DNA of 64,000 nucleotides, taken from positions 62,001 to 126,000 of the forward strand of contig NZ_QBDX01000001.1 of assembly GCF_003129605.1 (NCBI RefSeq), written 5' to 3'. This stretch comes from Hyphobacterium indicum (GTDB lineage Bacteria > Pseudomonadota > Alphaproteobacteria > Caulobacterales > Maricaulaceae). Below, piece by piece: positions 1 to 8,783 of the stretch (positions within the stretch are counted from its first letter, which is position 1; each line of letters starts with the position of its first letter). The translations under genes were made by a program, and so were the position numbers. Under the pieces are notes generated by a model that saw only the letters and a list, made by a program, of their open reading frames with translations, ran no database searches and was not told where the DNA came from.

Positions 1-636
1 CTGTGCCCGATCTGCGGCTATGAAGGCCGCTTTCTGGCGCTGGGGACACCGCCGCGCTGGGATGGCCGCTGCCCCAATTGCTCCTCCCGGGAACGCCACC
101 GTCTTTTGCATATCTGCCTCGAACGCGAAGGCATTGATCTGACCGATGGCCGCTCCATTCTGCATTTCGCACCCGAGGGCTATTTCAAGAAGATGATGGG
201 CGACAGCCCGGCCTACCACACCGCCGATTTGGTGCCCGGCAAGGCGCGTCACGCCATGGATATGGCCGACATGACGTTTGACGATAACAGCGTCGATGTC
301 GTCATCGCCAATCACGTGCTCGAACATGTTCCCGATGACCGCAAGGCGATGCGCGAAAGCCTGCGTGTGCTCAGATCCGGCGGCCTGGCCATTTTCACCG
401 TGCCACAGAACTGGGCGCGGGCCGAAACCTATGAGAATCCTGCAGTGACCTCCGCGGCGGACAAATACGCCCATTATGACGATGCCAGCCATGTCCGCTA
501 TTACGGGCGCGATTTTGCCGACCGTGTGCGCGAAGCCGGTTTCGACGTGACCGAATGGCGCCTGACTCCGGAAGAAGAACCGAAATACGGCCTCTTCAAG
601 CAGGACATCATCTATCTCTGCTACAAACCGGCCTAG
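1..636 (+). CDS. zinc-ribbon class I SAM-dependent methyltransferase, 5' end cut by window
   Basis: The reading frame is open from base 1, so the start lies outside the window. The first visible residues form a zinc ribbon, CPIC followed about 21 residues later by CPNC and SSRERHR, which precedes a Methyltransf_11-type fold. The SAM-binding part is short: the acidic strand end and DVVIANHVLEHVPD are the clearest motifs, followed by ALRVLRSGGLAIFTVP-like secondary structure. Such zinc-ribbon methyltransferases are often found in surface polysaccharide or small-molecule loci, but the substrate cannot be told here. The stop is 20 bases from the stop of the convergent lipoprotein gene. A distant relative with the same layout lies at 50091-50777. 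Confidence 0.8.
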   Translation: MCPICGYEGRFLALGTPPRWDGRCPNCSSRERHRLLHICLEREGIDLTDGRSILHFAPEGYFKKMMGDSPAYHTADLVPGKARHAMDMADMTFDDNSVDVVIANHVLEHVPDDRKAMRESLRVLRSGGLAIFTVPQNWARAETYENPAVTSAADKYAHYDDASHVRYYGRDFADRVREAGFDVTEWRLTPEEEPKYGLFKQDIIYLCYKPA

Positions 637-656
637 GACCTTTACGAGTACCGGCC

Positions 657-1253
657 CTAGCCGCGCTCAAACACCAGATAGACATGCACCGGAAAGACCG
701 GTGTGATCGATTCCAGCCCGGCAATGCCGGCCAGCGCCGCGACGGCCGCTTCCAGACCGAATTCGCGGGCATCGATCAGGGCCGCTTCCGAGGAAATCAC
801 GAGCACGCTGTCTTCGCCATTCCGGATCACGCGCACCGGTGCATAGACTGTCCGCACCGTTCCGCGCAGGCTGACCGCCAGTTGCAGCTCGGTTTCCAGG
901 GCATCGCCGACAGCCAGGGCCTCGAAGCTGGACGGATCCAGATTGGCGGCGAGCTGGATCTCGGAAAATTCGCTGACTTCAAAGAAGATATCGCGCAGGC
1001 GCTCATTGCGGATGTCGACATAGCTTTCAAGGCTGGCGGCATCGATGTTCAATCGCGCTTCGCCCGAGGCCGACACGGAACCGGACAGGCCTTCAAACCG
1101 GCTGATCTCGGCCACATCGCCGTTTTTTACACTGATCACGGTAATATCCGAGGCATTGCCATTTAATTGCCATGAGGTGCCGGTAACCGGCGCTCCGGCG
1201 GAACAGGCCGCCACAAGCCCTGCTAAAAGAATTGCGGCCAAACCCTTGAACAT
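657..1253 (-). CDS. YceI-like lipoprotein
   Basis: 198 residues. I chose the ATG at 1253 because AGGAAGG lies 7 bases upstream and it gives a clean lipoprotein signal: hydrophobic core then lipobox VAAC. A longer frame back to 1280 has no better support. The mature part (strand-rich, with a segment resembling the YceI lipid-binding lipocalin-like fold around the conserved D-I-R-N-x-x-L-R-D stretch) suggests a periplasmic, membrane-anchored YceI-like protein. YceI proteins bind isoprenoid-type lipids in some bacteria; function here is inferred only from that resemblance. It is divergent from the MFS gene, with about 60 bases between starts. Confidence 0.7.
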   Translation of the reverse strand: MFKGLAAILLAGLVAACSAGAPVTGTSWQLNGNASDITVISVKNGDVAEISRFEGLSGSVSASGEARLNIDAASLESYVDIRNERLRDIFFEVSEFSEIQLAANLDPSSFEALAVGDALETELQLAVSLRGTVRTVYAPVRVIRNGEDSVLVISSEAALIDAREFGLEAAVAALAGIAGLESITPVFPVHVYLVFERG

Positions 1254-1312
1254 GTCACTGCCTTCCTGTTGCTTGGGCAACTGATGCCCGAAACGAATCT
1301 AGGACATATATC

Positions 1313-2560
1313 GTGATTTTCTACCGTAATGTTGCCGTCGTCATGTTGGCCATCGGTGTCTGGCAGATCGCCAACGGTCTGCTGAACGTCGCCTTGCCGC
1401 TGACCATGGCAGAGGCCGGATGGTCTGGTGTCGCCATCGGCGCCATCGCCTCGGCCTATGCGACCGGCTTCATGGCGGGGGCGTTCTATGCGCCCAAACT
1501 GATTTCACGCATCGGCCATATCCGCGCCTTTGCCGCGGCAGGCGGGCTGGCAGCCGCCGCCACGCTGATTCTCGGCATTGATACCAATGTCTGGCTCTGG
1601 TTTGCCCTGCGCCTGGTCTTCGGGGCCAGCGCCGCTTGTCTTTTCGCGGTGGCAGAGAGCTGGATCGCGGATGCCACGCCGGCCAAGAGCCGTGGCGGTG
1701 TGATCTCTGCCTATCAGATTGCCGGGCGCGCCGGCATTGTCATCGGTCCCTTCCTGATTGCCGGTGGCGCGGAAGGCATCGGCGCGGCGCTGCTGCTAGC
1801 CGGCGCTTTCCTGGCATTGGCCATTTCACCGATTGCGGCCACCGGGCGGGCGCAACCGGCCTTGCCCGAGCATCCGCCGGGCTCGCCCCTGGAAGTGCTG
1901 AAGATTGCGCCCGCCGCGGCGGTCGCCGTGTTCGCGGCCGGGCTGGTCAATACCGGTGTGCTGGCGTTCATACCGATCTGGGCCGGCGGTCTCGGGGGTG
2001 AAAATGCCAATGAAAGCGCCACCGCTGCCGCAGCATTGGTGATGGGCGTCATCTTTGCCGCCTCCATGGCCAGCCAGTGGCCGGCCGGCAAGATATCCGA
2101 TCATTTTGACCGCCGTCTGGTCATTGCAGCGCTGGGCGCTGGCTGGGCCGTCGTCTCCGTGGTGCTGACAGTGTTTGTCAATCCGGGACTGGTGTCCGGA
2201 ATCATTCTGATCGGCCTGTGGGGCGCCACCTCGCTGGCCCATTACGGCATTGCCATTGCCCATGCGGCCGACCGCGCTGATCACGGTCAATTGCCGGCCA
2301 TGGCGTCGGGGCTTCTGCTCGTCTGGGCAACCGGCTCGGTCATCGGCCCGCTGATCGCCGGCGCGCTCTATGCCAGCCCGCTGGGCATGCGGGGCGTCTT
2401 CCTGTTCTCGGCCATTTCCGGCGGCCTGCTGGCGCTCTCCATGGTCTGGCGCAAACGCCAGAAAGCCGCACCGTCAGAGGCCGATCGCGAGGATTTCGTG
2501 AATCTTCATGCGACCTCTGCCCAGCTCGCGGAAATCGACCCGGACGAAGCGGGGGCCTGA
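1313..2560 (+). CDS. MFS transporter, YcaD-like
   Basis: 415 residues, GTG start. Twelve hydrophobic segments are visible in two bundles of six separated by a hydrophilic loop near residue 185. The segment AESWIADATPAKSRG in the fourth/fifth helix region and the RIGHIR loop after helix 2 are typical of the small YcaD-type branch of the major facilitator superfamily. It would sit in the inner membrane as a proton-linked exporter or importer; the substrate is unknown. The C-terminal 30 residues are charged and cytoplasmic. It stands alone, 108 bases upstream of sucC, and is not obviously part of the TCA operon. Confidence 0.85.
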   Translation: MIFYRNVAVVMLAIGVWQIANGLLNVALPLTMAEAGWSGVAIGAIASAYATGFMAGAFYAPKLISRIGHIRAFAAAGGLAAAATLILGIDTNVWLWFALRLVFGASAACLFAVAESWIADATPAKSRGGVISAYQIAGRAGIVIGPFLIAGGAEGIGAALLLAGAFLALAISPIAATGRAQPALPEHPPGSPLEVLKIAPAAAVAVFAAGLVNTGVLAFIPIWAGGLGGENANESATAAAALVMGVIFAASMASQWPAGKISDHFDRRLVIAALGAGWAVVSVVLTVFVNPGLVSGIILIGLWGATSLAHYGIAIAHAADRADHGQLPAMASGLLLVWATGSVIGPLIAGALYASPLGMRGVFLFSAISGGLLALSMVWRKRQKAAPSEADREDFVNLHATSAQLAEIDPDEAGA

Positions 2561-2668
2561 GCTCTGTGATTGAAGGGGCAAAGGCGCATTGCGCCCCATC
2601 ATGCCGGTGTTATAAGCCCGGTATATCTTTCCGCCTGAACGCCGATTCCCCACGCGAGGCTTCCATCC

Positions 2669-3862
2669 ATGAATATCCACGAATACCAGGCCAAAACCCT
2701 TCTGAAATCCTTTGGCGCGCCGGTCGCTGATGGCGGTGTCGCCATGACCCCGGCCGAAGCCGAAGCGGCGGCGAAAAACCTGCCCGGCCCGCTATGGGTC
2801 GTGAAAGCCCAGATTCATGCGGGCGGCCGCGGCAAGGGCAAGTTCAAGGAATCCGAAGCGGGTGAAAAAGGCGGCGTCCGCCTCGCCAAGTCGGCCGCGG
2901 AAGTCCGCGAATTTGCCGCCCAGATGCTGGGCAATACGCTGGTCACCAAACAGACCGGTCCGGCCGGCAAACAGGTCAACCGCATCTATGTGGAAGACGG
3001 TGCGGACATTGCGCGCGAGTTGTATCTTTCAATTCTCGTCGATCGCGCCACCAGCCGTGTCGCCTTTGTCTGCTCGACCGAGGGCGGCATGGATATCGAG
3101 GCCGTGGCCGAGGAAACCCCGGAAAAGATCCATACCGTCCTTGTCGATCCGGCAGCAGGCTACAGCCCCTATGTCGGCCGCAAGATTGCGGCGGCGCTGG
3201 AACTGGACGGCGATCTGGTCAAACAGTGCGTCAAGCTTATGGGCCAGCTCTACAAGGCCTTTGTCGAAAAGGACATGGCGCTCCTGGAAATCAACCCGCT
3301 CATCGTCACCGAAGGCGGCAATCTCCACGTCCTCGATGCCAAGGTCGGCTTTGACAACAACGCCATGTACCGTCATCCGGACATCGCCGAATTGCGGGAT
3401 CTGACCGAGGAAGACGAGAAGGAAATCGAGGCCTCCAAATACGATCTCGCCTATATCGCGCTCGAGGGCGATATCGGCTGCATGGTCAACGGGGCGGGTC
3501 TGGCCATGTCGACCATGGACATCATCAAGCTTTATGGCGCGGAACCGGCCAACTTCCTCGATGTCGGCGGTGGCGCATCGAAGGAAAAGGTGACGGCGGC
3601 CTTCAAGATCATCACCGCCGACCCGAACGTCAAAGGCATTCTGGTCAATATTTTCGGCGGCATCATGAAGTGCGATGTCATTGCCGAGGGTGTGATCGCC
3701 GCGGTTAGAGAGGTCGGACTGAAAGTGCCGCTGGTTGTCCGCCTGGAAGGCACGAATGTCGAGAAGGGCAAGAAGATCATTTCCGAATCCGGGCTCGACG
3801 TGATCCCGGCCGATGATCTCGACGACGCCGCCCAGAAGATTGTGAAAGCGGTAAAGGGTTAG
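2669..3862 (+). CDS. sucC: succinyl-CoA ligase (ADP-forming) beta subunit
   Basis: 397 residues, the usual family length, beginning MNIHEYQAK. It has an N-terminal ATP-grasp domain ([14 protein letters not shown] for nucleotide binding, LEINPLIV for metal binding) and a C-terminal CoA-ligase domain ([15 protein letters not shown]). Together with SucD it converts succinyl-CoA, ADP and phosphate to succinate, ATP and CoA in the TCA cycle. It opens the sucC-sucD-sucA-sucB block, but is separated from sucD by an inverted repeat, a small membrane protein and a thioesterase gene rather than being directly next to it as is usual. Confidence 0.98.
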   Translation: MNIHEYQAKTLLKSFGAPVADGGVAMTPAEAEAAAKNLPGPLWVVKAQIHAGGRGKGKFKESEAGEKGGVRLAKSAAEVREFAAQMLGNTLVTKQTGPAGKQVNRIYVEDGADIARELYLSILVDRATSRVAFVCSTEGGMDIEAVAEETPEKIHTVLVDPAAGYSPYVGRKIAAALELDGDLVKQCVKLMGQLYKAFVEKDMALLEINPLIVTEGGNLHVLDAKVGFDNNAMYRHPDIAELRDLTEEDEKEIEASKYDLAYIALEGDIGCMVNGAGLAMSTMDIIKLYGAEPANFLDVGGGASKEKVTAAFKIITADPNVKGILVNIFGGIMKCDVIAEGVIAAVREVGLKVPLVVRLEGTNVEKGKKIISESGLDVIPADDLDDAAQKIVKAVKG

Positions 3863-3874
3863 GTGGTCGACGTG

Positions 3875-3957
3875 CTTCGAGGCTCGCTTCGCTCGCTCCT
3901 CAGCATGAGGTGCAAGAAAGACCTCACCCTGGGGAGCTGCCGCAGGCAGCCTCGAAG
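3875..3957. repeat. REP-like imperfect inverted repeat downstream of sucC
   Basis: Arms at 3875-3911 and 3921-3957 (37 bases each) are reverse complements at roughly three quarters of positions, with a 9-base loop. The left arm carries CTTCGAGGCTCGCTTCGCTC and the right ends GCAGCCTCGAAG. This resembles the mobile intergenic palindromes common in Caulobacterales and Rhizobiales genomes. It could form a long RNA hairpin between sucC and the next gene and so affect mRNA stability or partial termination; no T-run follows. Confidence 0.7.
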
Positions 3958-3987
3958 GGCGTGGTCTGAAAGCCGGGGAAGTAACCT

Positions 3988-4281
3988 GTGACGGGCCTCC
4001 TCCAGATCCTCGTCATGGTCGCGCTGCCGGTCGCTGCCGGGGGCTATGCCGCCTGGTTCATTCGCGCGCGCCTCGCGGTCATGCGCTGGAATATCTACGC
4101 CTTCTCGCTGATGATCGGATTGCTGACCCCGGTTCTGATCGGCCTGCTGGTGGCGCAGGCCATGATCGGCATGGTCGAGACCGGCATGACCCTCGCCATT
4201 CCCATGATCATGGGCGTTTCGGCCGGCACCGGCTGGCTCGCGGGCGCGCTCATGTTCCGCTTCAACGGAGATGGCGCATGA
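3988..4281 (+). CDS. small integral membrane protein of unknown function
   Basis: 97 residues with three hydrophobic segments (about residues 5-23, 35-57 and 66-88) and almost no polar loops, so very likely an inner-membrane protein. The GTG start at 3988 follows a GGGAAG Shine-Dalgarno. Its stop overlaps the ATG of the following thioesterase gene by four bases (ATGA), so the two are translationally coupled. I do not recognise a named family. Its location between sucC and sucD, coupled to a thioesterase, is the only functional hint. Confidence 0.65.
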   Translation: MTGLLQILVMVALPVAAGGYAAWFIRARLAVMRWNIYAFSLMIGLLTPVLIGLLVAQAMIGMVETGMTLAIPMIMGVSAGTGWLAGALMFRFNGDGA

Positions 4282-4724
4282 CCAGCCGTTCTGATTTCAC
4301 CTTTTTCCACGAACATCGCGTGCGCTGGGCCGAGGTCGATCCGCAGGCGATTGTGTTCAACGCCAATTATTTTGTCTTCGTCGATCACGCCGTGACCGAG
4401 TATTTCCGTGCCAATGATCTGATGTGGGACCAGACGCTGGAAGCGGGCTTCGATTTCTTCACGGTCAATGCCAATTGCAATTTCCGCAGCCCGGCCCGTC
4501 TCGACGAACTCATCCAGATCGGCTTCCGCTGCAAGCGCTTCGGCACATCCTCGGTGGATTATGCCTTCGGCATTTTCCGCGGCGATGAACTGCTGGCCGA
4601 CGGCACCATGACCTATGTCTGCGCGGACGCGAAAACCCGCCGCCCGATTCCGCTGCCGGACCATTACACATCCCGCATTCTGGCGTTTGAACGCCATCCG
4701 ATTGAAACAAAACAAGCTGCCTGA
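4278..4724 (+). CDS. hotdog-fold acyl-CoA thioesterase (4-hydroxybenzoyl-CoA thioesterase family)
   Basis: 148 residues, the normal size of a single hotdog domain. The N-terminal stretch RVRWAEVDPQAIVFNANYF is the hallmark of the 4HBT/YbgC group, with the catalytic Asp in EVDPQ and the conserved Asn in FNANY. It would hydrolyse an acyl-CoA thioester in the cytoplasm; substrate unknown. It is coupled by ATGA overlap to the small membrane protein upstream and ends 12 bases before sucD, so it is expressed with the succinyl-CoA ligase subunits. This placement makes control of a CoA-ester pool plausible, as inference only. Confidence 0.88.
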   Translation: MTSRSDFTFFHEHRVRWAEVDPQAIVFNANYFVFVDHAVTEYFRANDLMWDQTLEAGFDFFTVNANCNFRSPARLDELIQIGFRCKRFGTSSVDYAFGIFRGDELLADGTMTYVCADAKTRRPIPLPDHYTSRILAFERHPIETKQAA

Positions 4725-4736
4725 GGTTCGAATACT

Positions 4737-5642
4737 ATGGCCGTACTCGTCGACAAGAATACCAAAGTGATCTGCCAGGGCCTCACCGGCCGCAACGGCA
4801 CTTTCCACACCGAACAGGCCATGGCCTATGGCACGCAGATGGTTGGCGGTGTGACGCCGGGCAAGGGCGGCCAGACCTGGCACGGGGATGAAAATTCCAG
4901 CCTGTCCCTGCCGATCTACGACACGGTCGGCGAGGCGCGCGAGGCCACCAGCGCGAATGCTTCCGTCATCTATGTGCCGCCGCCTTTTGCCGGTGATGCC
5001 ATACTGGAAGCCATTGACGCCGGGATCGAGCTGATCGTCACCATCACCGAAGGCGTACCGGTTTCCGACATGATCAAGGTGAAACGCGCCCTGACCGGCA
5101 CAAGATCGCGCCTGGTCGGCCCGAACTGTCCGGGCGTCATCACGCCGGGCGAATGCAAGATCGGCATCATGCCGGGTCATATCCACAAGCGCGGCACGGT
5201 CGGGGTGGTCTCACGCTCCGGCACGTTGACCTATGAAGCGGTCAAGCAGACCTCGGATGTCGGTCTCGGCCAGTCCACCTGCATCGGCATTGGCGGCGAT
5301 CCGGTGAACGGCACCAATTTCATTGATTGCCTCGAACTTTTCCTTGGCGATGACGAGACAAAATCCATCGTCATGATCGGCGAGATTGGCGGCTCGGCGG
5401 AAGAAGAAGCTGCGGAATTCCTCAAATCCGAAGCCAAAAAGGGCCGATCCAAGCCGGTCGTTGGCTTTATTGCCGGCCGCACGGCGCCTCCGGGCCGGAC
5501 CATGGGCCATGCCGGTGCGGTGGTCTCCGGCGGCAAGGGCGGCGCGGAAGACAAGATCGAGGCCATGAAATCGGCCGGAATCACGGTTTCCGACAGCCCG
5601 GCCCGGCTTGGCACTACCATGGTCGAGGTCTTGAAAGGCTGA
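4737..5642 (+). CDS. sucD: succinyl-CoA ligase (ADP-forming) alpha subunit
   Basis: 301 residues. The N-terminal CoA-binding Rossmann domain ([17 protein letters not shown]) is followed by the ligase domain with VGPNCPGVI and the phospho-histidine segment [13 protein letters not shown], where the His is transiently phosphorylated. It pairs with SucC to form the TCA-cycle enzyme. It lies 12 bases after the thioesterase gene and 138 bases before sucA, so one long transcript through sucA is possible. Confidence 0.98.
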   Translation: MAVLVDKNTKVICQGLTGRNGTFHTEQAMAYGTQMVGGVTPGKGGQTWHGDENSSLSLPIYDTVGEAREATSANASVIYVPPPFAGDAILEAIDAGIELIVTITEGVPVSDMIKVKRALTGTRSRLVGPNCPGVITPGECKIGIMPGHIHKRGTVGVVSRSGTLTYEAVKQTSDVGLGQSTCIGIGGDPVNGTNFIDCLELFLGDDETKSIVMIGEIGGSAEEEAAEFLKSEAKKGRSKPVVGFIAGRTAPPGRTMGHAGAVVSGGKGGAEDKIEAMKSAGITVSDSPARLGTTMVEVLKG

Positions 5643-5780
5643 CCGCACAGACAATTTTCAATGGGTGGTGGCACACAATCAGCCCTCACCCGGTCCGGTT
5701 ACGGGTTTACAAGGGGGTAGGCTCACCGGAAACATGGACAACAGGCGAACCAGCGGGGGTTCGGCCAAGCAGGAATAGAA

Positions 5781-8759
5781 ATGTCAGACGCAAAGCGCAC
5801 TGATCGTAATCAGGACTTCCTCGATACCTCCTTCCTCTATGGCGGCAATGCCCTCTATGTCGAGCAGATGGCCGCCAGCTGGTCGGCCGATCCGTCCTCC
5901 GTGCCGGCGGAATGGCGCAAATATTTCGAGGACAATGACACCGACCGCGCCGCTTCCGGCCGCGCCGCCCGCGGGGCCAGCTGGAAACGTGCGAACTGGC
6001 CGGCAGATCCCGATGGCGATCTGACCTCGGCGCTGGGGGCCATAGATGGTGCTGCCGAACCGGCCCTGATCGAGAAGGTCGCCGAGCGACTGCCCGACGC
6101 CGATCCGGCCGAGGTCCGCAAGGCCACGCAGGATTCCATCCGCGCCATCATGATGATCCGCGCCTATCGCATGCGCGGCCATCTCGCGGCCAATCTGGAT
6201 CCCCTGTCCATGTCGGATTTCGGCCCGCAGCCGGAATTGCAGCCTCAATCCTATGGCTTTGAGACTGCGGACATGGACCGCGAGATTTTCATCGATGGGT
6301 ATCTCGGTCTCGAAACCGCCACGCCGCGCGAAATGCTGGACATTCTGCGCCGCACCTATTGTTCCACGCTGGGCGTGGAATTCATGCATATCTCCAACCC
6401 GCAGGAGAAAGCCTGGCTTCAGGAACGTTTTGAGGGGCCGGACAAGGGCGTGAATTTCACACCGGACGGAAAAAAGGCCATCTTCTCACGCCTCGTCGAG
6501 GCTGAAGCCTTCGAGCGCTTTTTGCACAAACGCTATCCCGGCACCAAGCGCTTCGGCATTGATGGCGGCGAATCCATGGTCCCGGCGCTGGAACAGATCA
6601 TCAAGCGTGGCAGCCAGATGGGCGTCAGCGACATGATCCTCGGCATGCCCCACCGCGGCCGGCTGAATGTTCTGGCTGCCGTGATGGGCAAGCCCTACCA
6701 CCAGATTTTCCATGAATTCCAGGGCGGCTCGACGCAAGGCGGCGAATTTGGCTCCGGCGATGTCAAATACCATCTCGGTGCCTCCTCTGACCGTGAGTTT
6801 GACGGCAATACCGTCCATCTTTCCCTCACCGCCAACCCGTCTCACCTCGAGGCAGTTGATCCCGTCGTCCTCGGCAAGGCCCGCGCCAAACAGACCAAAT
6901 ACCGCCGCGAGCAGGGCGATGATGCCAGCACCTCACGCCAGGTCATGCCGCTGCTTCTGCATGGCGATGCCGCCTTTGCGGGGCAGGGCATCGTCGCGGA
7001 GTGCTTCGGCCTGTCCGGGCTGAAGGGACACCGCACCGGCGGCGCCATCCACTTCATCGTCAACAACCAGATCGGCTTTACCACCGACCCGAAGGATTCG
7101 CGCTCCTCGCCCTATCCGTCGGATGTCGCCCTGATGGTGCAGGCGCCGATCTTCCACGTGAATGGCGATGACCCGGAAGCCGTGGTCTATGCCGCGAAAA
7201 TGGCAACGGAATACCGCCAGCTTTTCGGCAAGGACGCCATTGTCGACATGTTCTGCTACCGACGCTACGGCCATAATGAAGGCGATGACCCGTCCTTCAC
7301 CCAGCCGCAAATGTACCAGATCATCAAATCCCATCCGACCACGCGGGAGCTCTATCAGCAGCGCCTCGTCGCCGAAGGTGTTCTGACCGAGGCCGATGCC
7401 GATTCGATGGCGCGTGAATTTGATGATTTTCTCGATGCCGAATTCGAGAAGGGCAAGGATTTCAAGCCGAAGGATGCGGATTGGCTGGATGGTGTCTGGT
7501 CGGGTCTCGGTCTTCCCGAAGAGGATGACCGCCGCGGGGAAACTTCGGTTCCCGAACAGAAGCTCCGGGATCTGGGTCACAAGCTGACCGAAATTCCTGA
7601 AGATGTTGATGTCCACAAGACGCTGCGCCGCGTGCTGGAAGGCCGCCGCAGCGCCATCGAGGCCGGCGAAGGTCTCGACTGGGCCACGGCTGAAAGCCTC
7701 GCCTTTGCCACGCTGCTCGATGAAGGCTTCCCGGTACGCCTGTCCGGACAGGACAGTGGCCGCGGCACCTTTTCGCAGCGCCATTCCCACATCATCGACC
7801 AGACGACAGGCGAGAAATACACCCCGCTCAACCAGCTGGGCACCGAACCCATCCGCTATGAAGTCATCGACACCATGTTGTCGGAAGAAGCGGTCCTGGG
7901 ATTTGAATACGGTTACTCGCTGTCGGCGCCCAACACGCTGGTCATGTGGGAGGCGCAATTCGGCGATTTCGTGAATGGTGCCCAGGTCATCATCGACCAG
8001 TTCCTCGCCGCGGGAGAGCGTAAATGGTTGCGCATGTCCGGCCTCGTCATGCTCTTGCCGCATGGATATGAGGGACAGGGCCCGGAACATTCGTCGGCCC
8101 GCCTCGAACGCTTCCTGCAGCTCTGCGCGCAGGACAATATGCAGGTCGCCAATTGTTCAACACCGGCGAACTATTTCCACATTCTGCGCCGCCAGATCCA
8201 TCGCGGCTTCCGCAAGCCGCTGATCCTGATGACGCCGAAATCGCTGCTGCGGCACAAGAAATGTATTTCCACACTTGCTGCCATGGGGGAGGGCTCCTCC
8301 TTCCATCGCGTCTTGTGGGATGATGCCGATCCGTCCAACCGGCCGGAAGGCGCATCCGAAGTGGCCAGCCTGAAGCTCGTCGCGGACGAAAAGATCCGCC
8401 GCGTCGTGATGTGCTCGGGCAAGGTCTATTACGACCTGCTTGAGGCGCGCGAGGAAAAGGGCATTGATGATGTCTATCTCCTGCGGATCGAGCAATTCTA
8501 TCCCATCCCGGCCCGTTCCATGCTGCTGGAATTCCAGCGCTTTCCGAATGCCGAACTGGTCTGGTGTCAGGAAGAACCGCAGAATATGGGGGCCTGGACC
8601 TTTATCCAGCCGACGCTGGACTGGGTATTGATGCAGACCGGCAGCCAGCAGGCCCGGCCGAAATATGCCGGCCGCTCGGCCGCCGCCTCGACCGCTGCGG
8701 GCACCGCTGCGGCACACAAATCCGAACAATCCGCCCTGATCGACGAAGCGCTCGCCTGA
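5781..8759 (+). CDS. sucA: 2-oxoglutarate dehydrogenase E1 component
   Basis: 992 residues, the full length of E1o. The order is a short N-terminal E2-binding region (DTSFLYGGNALYVEQM), a thiamine diphosphate-binding domain (GMPHRGRLNVLA; GDAAFAGQG; RRYGHNEGDDPSFTQP), then the transketolase-like pyrimidine-binding domain and C-terminal domain. It decarboxylates 2-oxoglutarate and transfers the succinyl group to lipoyl-SucB. An AGGA Shine-Dalgarno precedes the ATG. A low-complexity Ala/Ser stretch lies near the C terminus. sucB follows after 24 bases, so the two are co-transcribed. Confidence 0.98.
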   Translation: MSDAKRTDRNQDFLDTSFLYGGNALYVEQMAASWSADPSSVPAEWRKYFEDNDTDRAASGRAARGASWKRANWPADPDGDLTSALGAIDGAAEPALIEKVAERLPDADPAEVRKATQDSIRAIMMIRAYRMRGHLAANLDPLSMSDFGPQPELQPQSYGFETADMDREIFIDGYLGLETATPREMLDILRRTYCSTLGVEFMHISNPQEKAWLQERFEGPDKGVNFTPDGKKAIFSRLVEAEAFERFLHKRYPGTKRFGIDGGESMVPALEQIIKRGSQMGVSDMILGMPHRGRLNVLAAVMGKPYHQIFHEFQGGSTQGGEFGSGDVKYHLGASSDREFDGNTVHLSLTANPSHLEAVDPVVLGKARAKQTKYRREQGDDASTSRQVMPLLLHGDAAFAGQGIVAECFGLSGLKGHRTGGAIHFIVNNQIGFTTDPKDSRSSPYPSDVALMVQAPIFHVNGDDPEAVVYAAKMATEYRQLFGKDAIVDMFCYRRYGHNEGDDPSFTQPQMYQIIKSHPTTRELYQQRLVAEGVLTEADADSMAREFDDFLDAEFEKGKDFKPKDADWLDGVWSGLGLPEEDDRRGETSVPEQKLRDLGHKLTEIPEDVDVHKTLRRVLEGRRSAIEAGEGLDWATAESLAFATLLDEGFPVRLSGQDSGRGTFSQRHSHIIDQTTGEKYTPLNQLGTEPIRYEVIDTMLSEEAVLGFEYGYSLSAPNTLVMWEAQFGDFVNGAQVIIDQFLAAGERKWLRMSGLVMLLPHGYEGQGPEHSSARLERFLQLCAQDNMQVANCSTPANYFHILRRQIHRGFRKPLILMTPKSLLRHKKCISTLAAMGEGSSFHRVLWDDADPSNRPEGASEVASLKLVADEKIRRVVMCSGKVYYDLLEAREEKGIDDVYLLRIEQFYPIPARSMLLEFQRFPNAELVWCQEEPQNMGAWTFIQPTLDWVLMQTGSQQARPKYAGRSAAASTAAGTAAAHKSEQSALIDEALA

Positions 8760-8783
8760 TCCCGATACGAAGGACACGAAACC

